DNA of 64,000 nucleotides from positions 33,484,501 through 33,548,500 of the forward strand of contig NC_079879.1 in NCBI RefSeq assembly GCF_029227915.1, written 5' to 3'. Source of the DNA: Hydractinia symbiolongicarpus (Eukaryota; Cnidaria; Hydrozoa; Anthoathecata; Hydractiniidae). A model generated the notes under the pieces. That model was not told the origin of the DNA. It saw only the letters and a list, made by a program, of their open reading frames with translations, and did no database searches. A program made the translations under genes and the position numbers. This document shows, in pieces, positions 60,030-64,000 of the stretch (positions within the stretch are counted from its first letter, which is position 1; every line of letters begins with the position of its first letter).

Positions 60030-60066
60030 CGCATTTTTAGAGTCCTAAAACACCCAAAACGGCTAT
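60029..60066 (+). repeat. Dispersed 40-bp repeat, copy 2
   Basis: Second copy of the TTTTTAGAGTCCTAAAACAC...AAAACGGCTAT block seen at 28744-28784. Confidence 0.6.
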
Positions 60067-61909
60067 ACTATATTATTGGCAAAAAATAAAAAAATTTTAC
60101 TTAGCAAAAAAGTGGAGGGGTTATAACCCCCTAGCTCCCCTAGCGGCGCCGCCCCTGTTGTGAAGCACTCCAAATGGAAGGCCATCTTTTTTGTAAAAAT
60201 CGCAATAAGGACAATTTTCTGCGGGATAGCCATTTCAGAAACATATACAAATCTGTTATCAAAATGCGTTAGAAAAAAACATATCACGGTAACTGTCTAG
60301 TAATGTGAGCTTCTTAAAATCATGCTTTGACACCAACCTTATCCCCAGGGCTCTTTTCAAGATAAAAAGGACGAGGTTGGCTTTGAAAGCACCAAAACAT
60401 CGTTTATTGCATCATCAATTAATTTCAAGATCAACCTATGCATATTGCTAAAATTTCTCCACTGAGTTTAATTTCCGTTCTTTTAGTATTTTTATCCATT
60501 TGCTTTAATAATCAAATAGCTGTTTTAATTTTAATCTTATTGAAAGTAACGTCATATTTAGAAGAGTGCAAGATTCATTCAGCACCGCATTAAGTTCTCG
60601 TGCCATGTTGTTGTTAAATTAACCTTTCAATCAAAGACAAAGATAAAAATGATGACCTTTTCCTCCAGGGTTACGAATTAATATTTAGGATTGGTGGTTA
60701 ATGATAGTAAGAACAACAATAATAGCTCTTACCTTTTTTTGTTCAAATTCAGAATTGAAAATTTGATGCATATGAGGTTTTAATAATTATCTTTATCGAT
60801 TCTGAACGCTTGACCAGACCTGCTAATTCTGAATTTTTAGTTCAGCCTCGTTTAATTTACGTTCCTATGATAACGGGGCCGGCGAATTGATTTTAAAAAT
60901 GAGGAAAGGGATGGGCTACGTTAATAATAAAGTACCAGCAAGTCGATCACCGTAATTATGTCTGTTGCATAGCAAGCATTTCAAATTTGTTGTTTGCCAG
61001 TTTTGTTGCTTTTGTAAATATTTCCACATCACTATTTCGTGTTGACCCTACTTTTTCCATCCTAATTGGGAGCTTTTTAATGCTATCACGTGTGGAGATT
61101 CTCTGTCTGTTATTTCTTAAGTTGTTATTCAAAAGGCTTGAAATACTTCGCAAGTTTTGCTCAGGCCTTAAGTAACAACTTTGTTAAAAATATTGCATAC
61201 ATGCATACATGCACTTTTTTCAAGCTAACGACTATTTGATTAAATAACTCCCATATTCCCATGTCCACATTGCTTAATCGATTGATTTTATGAAATGTTT
61301 TATCATTGTTTAAAAGCGATTATGTAAACTCGCTACCACGTTTTATTGTTCTTGTTGATGTTTTGAAAATAAATGTGTCCGATGGTTAGTTGTCAACCGT
61401 ATGTAATAAAACCCACATGTGATTATCACATCACCTGTTTCCCTATCTACAGGGAAACATCAAGTTAACGATTACCGACGATCTTGTTTCTCCCATACAT
61501 CAGACAGTATAAGGAAAGCGATAGGAAATGTGCAGCTCATCATTTCACTTCCTGCGATGTAAAAAAAAAATCACGGCAGTCTCTATACCAAACATTTTTT
61601 CTGGATAAACAAGGCTTACTAAAATCGTTTAAGTTTGTTGTTTTAAAAAGTCTGTTGTTCGCGTGCAACAAATAATAATAAAGTTAAAAACAAAAATTAT
61701 ATTTTTCTAAGAAGTTAAAGATAAATGCGGAAACTGATAATTTGCAAAAAAGTTGTAATTGCTTTTCAAGTGTTCAACGCATACAAGCTTTCCCTCCGGA
61801 TATTGAAAGTTCATAACTTTTTTGATTCGTTATCCATCAATCAAACGACGTCATTTTAACGGGCAATTAAGTGCTACGCTTACGATCTTAACGAGTGTTG
61901 TATTTTTTA

Positions 61910-63106
61910 ATGCTCGCAAATCTACTCTGGCATCAAGCGGCAGGGTTGTGTATCGTACTTGAGAAGTTAAGTGCAATGGAAACAGATTTTGAAAGTTACA
62001 GGGTAAATTTCACCCAGTTTTGTAAAAATTTGTCGTTGGATTGCGACAGCATATTCGAAGAAGTCAAACGCGAGATTGATAGCACATGGAGTTCTCGTGA
62101 GATTGAAGAGGCAATAAATCCCTTTCTAGCGAAGGGATGGCCATTAATGATCCTTGCCATTATAGCTGTGTTACTTAACCTGAGTGAACTGATTGCTATA
62201 AAGATACGAAGGCTGAAGTGTAGCACCTCAGAATACTTAATAATTAGTTTGTGCGTGCTGGATATGGCTTTTAGTCTCTTAACCATTGTCATGTTGGCTG
62301 TTCAAATAATAGAAGATGAAAACGAACATTTCCAAGCGGAGTTATTGCTTACTATAACCGAGCAACTGCAGTGGTTTTCCGTTTTCGGATCAATCTTTCA
62401 CGTGTTAGGTATCTCTCTCGAAAGAGTCTTTGCCGTCACATTTTTAATGGAGTACAAAGTGTTTGTAGAGAAAGGGAGAATGAAGATATACGTTTTTACG
62501 ATATGGATTCTCACGCTTTTGTTACAAGGTTGTATCAGCTTTTTTATGTACCGAAAAGGTCTCAAGTATGGGCATGATCACCTGTATTTCACAGCTGAGC
62601 AAATCACCGGAGGAATTATATTTTTTGTTGGATTCTTAATATGTATTTTAAACATCTTCATGGTGTATAAAATACTAAAACAGTCAGTTCTCCTACACGG
62701 TATATTCGTGAAAAATCGCAGAAGTTCAACAGGTAAACGACAAAGTGGAATCGAAACATTGGCTTTTATCACATGTTGTTTGGTTTCTCTTGGATTTTTG
62801 ATATTTAACTTTCCTTTCGCTGCAAAGTTAATATTTTTCAAGGAAGCCAGTTTAAAGTTTGAAGTAACAGCGGAATGTTTACTGATCGCAAATTCAATAT
62901 TCAATCCGTTGATATACTTTTGGAGGGGATACTGGTTGCGTGTTCAACGTAGAAAAAGTGTCAAGAAATGCATAAATTCTTCACAAGCTTTTGAGACTGT
63001 ATTAAGCACACAAAGCACACCTCGAACGCTGAGAAAAATAGAACAGAAACCATACGTTAATCCAGTTCTTATATCTGATTTACCAAACTACACGACGCAT
63101 TTCTAA
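61910..63106 (+). CDS. Class A (rhodopsin-like) GPCR, single exon
   Basis: A seven-helix receptor. From the first ATG there are 398 codons; a second ATG at 61976 (METDFES) is also possible. The N-terminal tail has NFT and NLS glycosylation sites. TM1 contains the conserved Asn (AVLLNLSELIA), TM2 the Asp (LISLCVLDMAFS), TM3 ends in an ERV variant of DRY (LGISLERVFAV) and TM7 has NSIFNPLIYFW, close to NPxxY. TM6 lacks the usual CWxP (it has FNFPF), and the conserved TM3 Cys for the extracellular disulfide is absent. The C-tail is short and Ser/Thr-rich. The ligand cannot be predicted. Intronless receptors of this type are common in cnidarians (from general knowledge). Confidence 0.85.
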   Translation: MLANLLWHQAAGLCIVLEKLSAMETDFESYRVNFTQFCKNLSLDCDSIFEEVKREIDSTWSSREIEEAINPFLAKGWPLMILAIIAVLLNLSELIAIKIRRLKCSTSEYLIISLCVLDMAFSLLTIVMLAVQIIEDENEHFQAELLLTITEQLQWFSVFGSIFHVLGISLERVFAVTFLMEYKVFVEKGRMKIYVFTIWILTLLLQGCISFFMYRKGLKYGHDHLYFTAEQITGGIIFFVGFLICILNIFMVYKILKQSVLLHGIFVKNRRSSTGKRQSGIETLAFITCCLVSLGFLIFNFPFAAKLIFFKEASLKFEVTAECLLIANSIFNPLIYFWRGYWLRVQRRKSVKKCINSSQAFETVLSTQSTPRTLRKIEQKPYVNPVLISDLPNYTTHF

Positions 63107-64000
63107 AGTGTATTTTTCCTTTCTTTTTTAACTTTGACCTATATTATTTGTATATACTTGTTAATATGACTTTCATAATTACAATATAAGCGAACAGAAG
63201 CACGTAATACTTACCCTTCTAGGTTTAATTTCGATGAACAAAAACGCGCTTCACCACCATGCATGCGTATACCACACCCATATACGAGACGTCCTTTAAA
63301 AACAGTTTAGAACTTTTAAAAAGCTTGATGAAAAGATTTTTAGAAGATGTTTTAACTCGAATGTGAAGATAGTTAAGCATTTTAAAATAGCAGCTGGGAA
63401 ACAAAGTGAACTATTCTGCATGTAATTTCACTAGTGCGGTTAGTTCAATTTCAAAGCGGTTGCCAAAACACGTGTAAATTAAATAAGGTTATTTTTATCA
63501 TGTGGTTTCTTGTTGTGTCATTAAAAACACGTACGGGCTGAAATGATAAACGCAGTGCGCACCATCACCTTGCTTTAGTCACGAGAGAACTATAAAGTAA
63601 CCACTGAAAAAAGTGCTTAGAAATAACCAGCAGCCTAAACGTATTCTGCAGCAAAGTCATTTAGTCAGATTATTTCTAAGCAACGAGAAAAGAATAGCAT
63701 AGTTGCATAAAAAATGGCTTATGTCGCATTTCACAAATATATTGGTTAAAAAAGTTGGTTAGTGGTAACATTATCTTTGTAAAAAATATAATATACACCA
63801 ATAAAAATTAATAACTAAATAAAAATAACAAGAGTCAAGTTTTATGAGACTGATCAGAAGCAAATATGAAGAATTTCACTTTTAATTTTTTTAAATTTGC
63901 GACTGACGAACTGGTGGTTCTCAGATGGTTGCTTCTTTAACTACCATTAATTTATCTGAAACGAATAATTTTACTGGACAGCCATTCTACATGTACCAAC
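63107..64000. other. Downstream flank, nothing recognised
   Basis: AT-rich sequence after the GPCR with no exon or repeat that I can support. Confidence 0.4.

Larger units (their letters stand above)
59567..61909. other. Intergenic region, no gene seen
   Basis: Holds the 59988-60066 hairpin and repeat, and C/G-rich TAGCGGCGCCGCCCCTG sequence at 60139-60155. Otherwise there are only small open frames without domains. It includes the presumed promoter of the GPCR, with no recognisable elements. Confidence 0.4.

Overview
The window is AT-rich animal nuclear DNA. Genes are split by many short introns with GT/AG borders, intergenic space is packed with small transposons, and there are no operons. 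Protein similarity, repeat style and a Polinton all fit a cnidarian, most likely a hydrozoan; the species-level call is inference. Four multi-exon genes could be reconstructed by hand. For three of them (NUP107, TFG, PRDX4) every exon phase joins cleanly from start to stop.

Layout. 1-6.6 kb: repeats (a tRNA-derived SINE, a 16-bp-TIR element, a LINE 3' fragment) and one candidate terminal exon of an unknown upstream gene. 6.6-25.0 kb (+): nucleoporin NUP107 in 37 coding exons. Its introns hold a textbook non-autonomous Helitron, a pogo/Tigger-type element with a HIRAN-like pseudogene, and a perfect 36-bp inverted repeat. 25.5-26.9 kb (-): an NSUN3/NSUN4-type RNA cytosine methyltransferase, tail-to-tail with NUP107. 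29.4-35.4 kb (+): TFG (PB1, coiled coil, Q/P-rich tail). Inside one TFG intron lies a homeodomain exon with its own stop and poly(A) signal. It is phase-compatible with the upstream TFG exons, so it may be an alternative last exon giving a PB1-coiled-coil-homeodomain protein; this is the most unusual feature of the window. 38.2-46.4 kb (+): secreted/ER peroxiredoxin PRDX4, whose 5.2 kb first intron holds a SINE and a cluster of CCTAATTAGG-like palindromes.

47.4-57.7 kb: a decayed Polinton/Maverick with long terminal inverted repeats. It contains a broken protein-primed DNA polymerase, a Cys/His-repeat plus HNH-like insertion, a 5'-truncated LINE with an intact reverse-transcriptase frame, duplicated MSV199-like genes and several broken virion-type or membrane-protein genes. 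58.1-59.6 kb (+): an intronless HxxxDG acyltransferase. 61.9-63.1 kb (+): an intronless class A GPCR with degenerate core motifs.

The cellular genes look like unrelated housekeeping or signalling genes that happen to be neighbours. The only likely functional coupling is inside the TFG locus, through alternative splicing. Gene boundaries rest on reading splice sites and protein similarity by eye; no transcript data were available.
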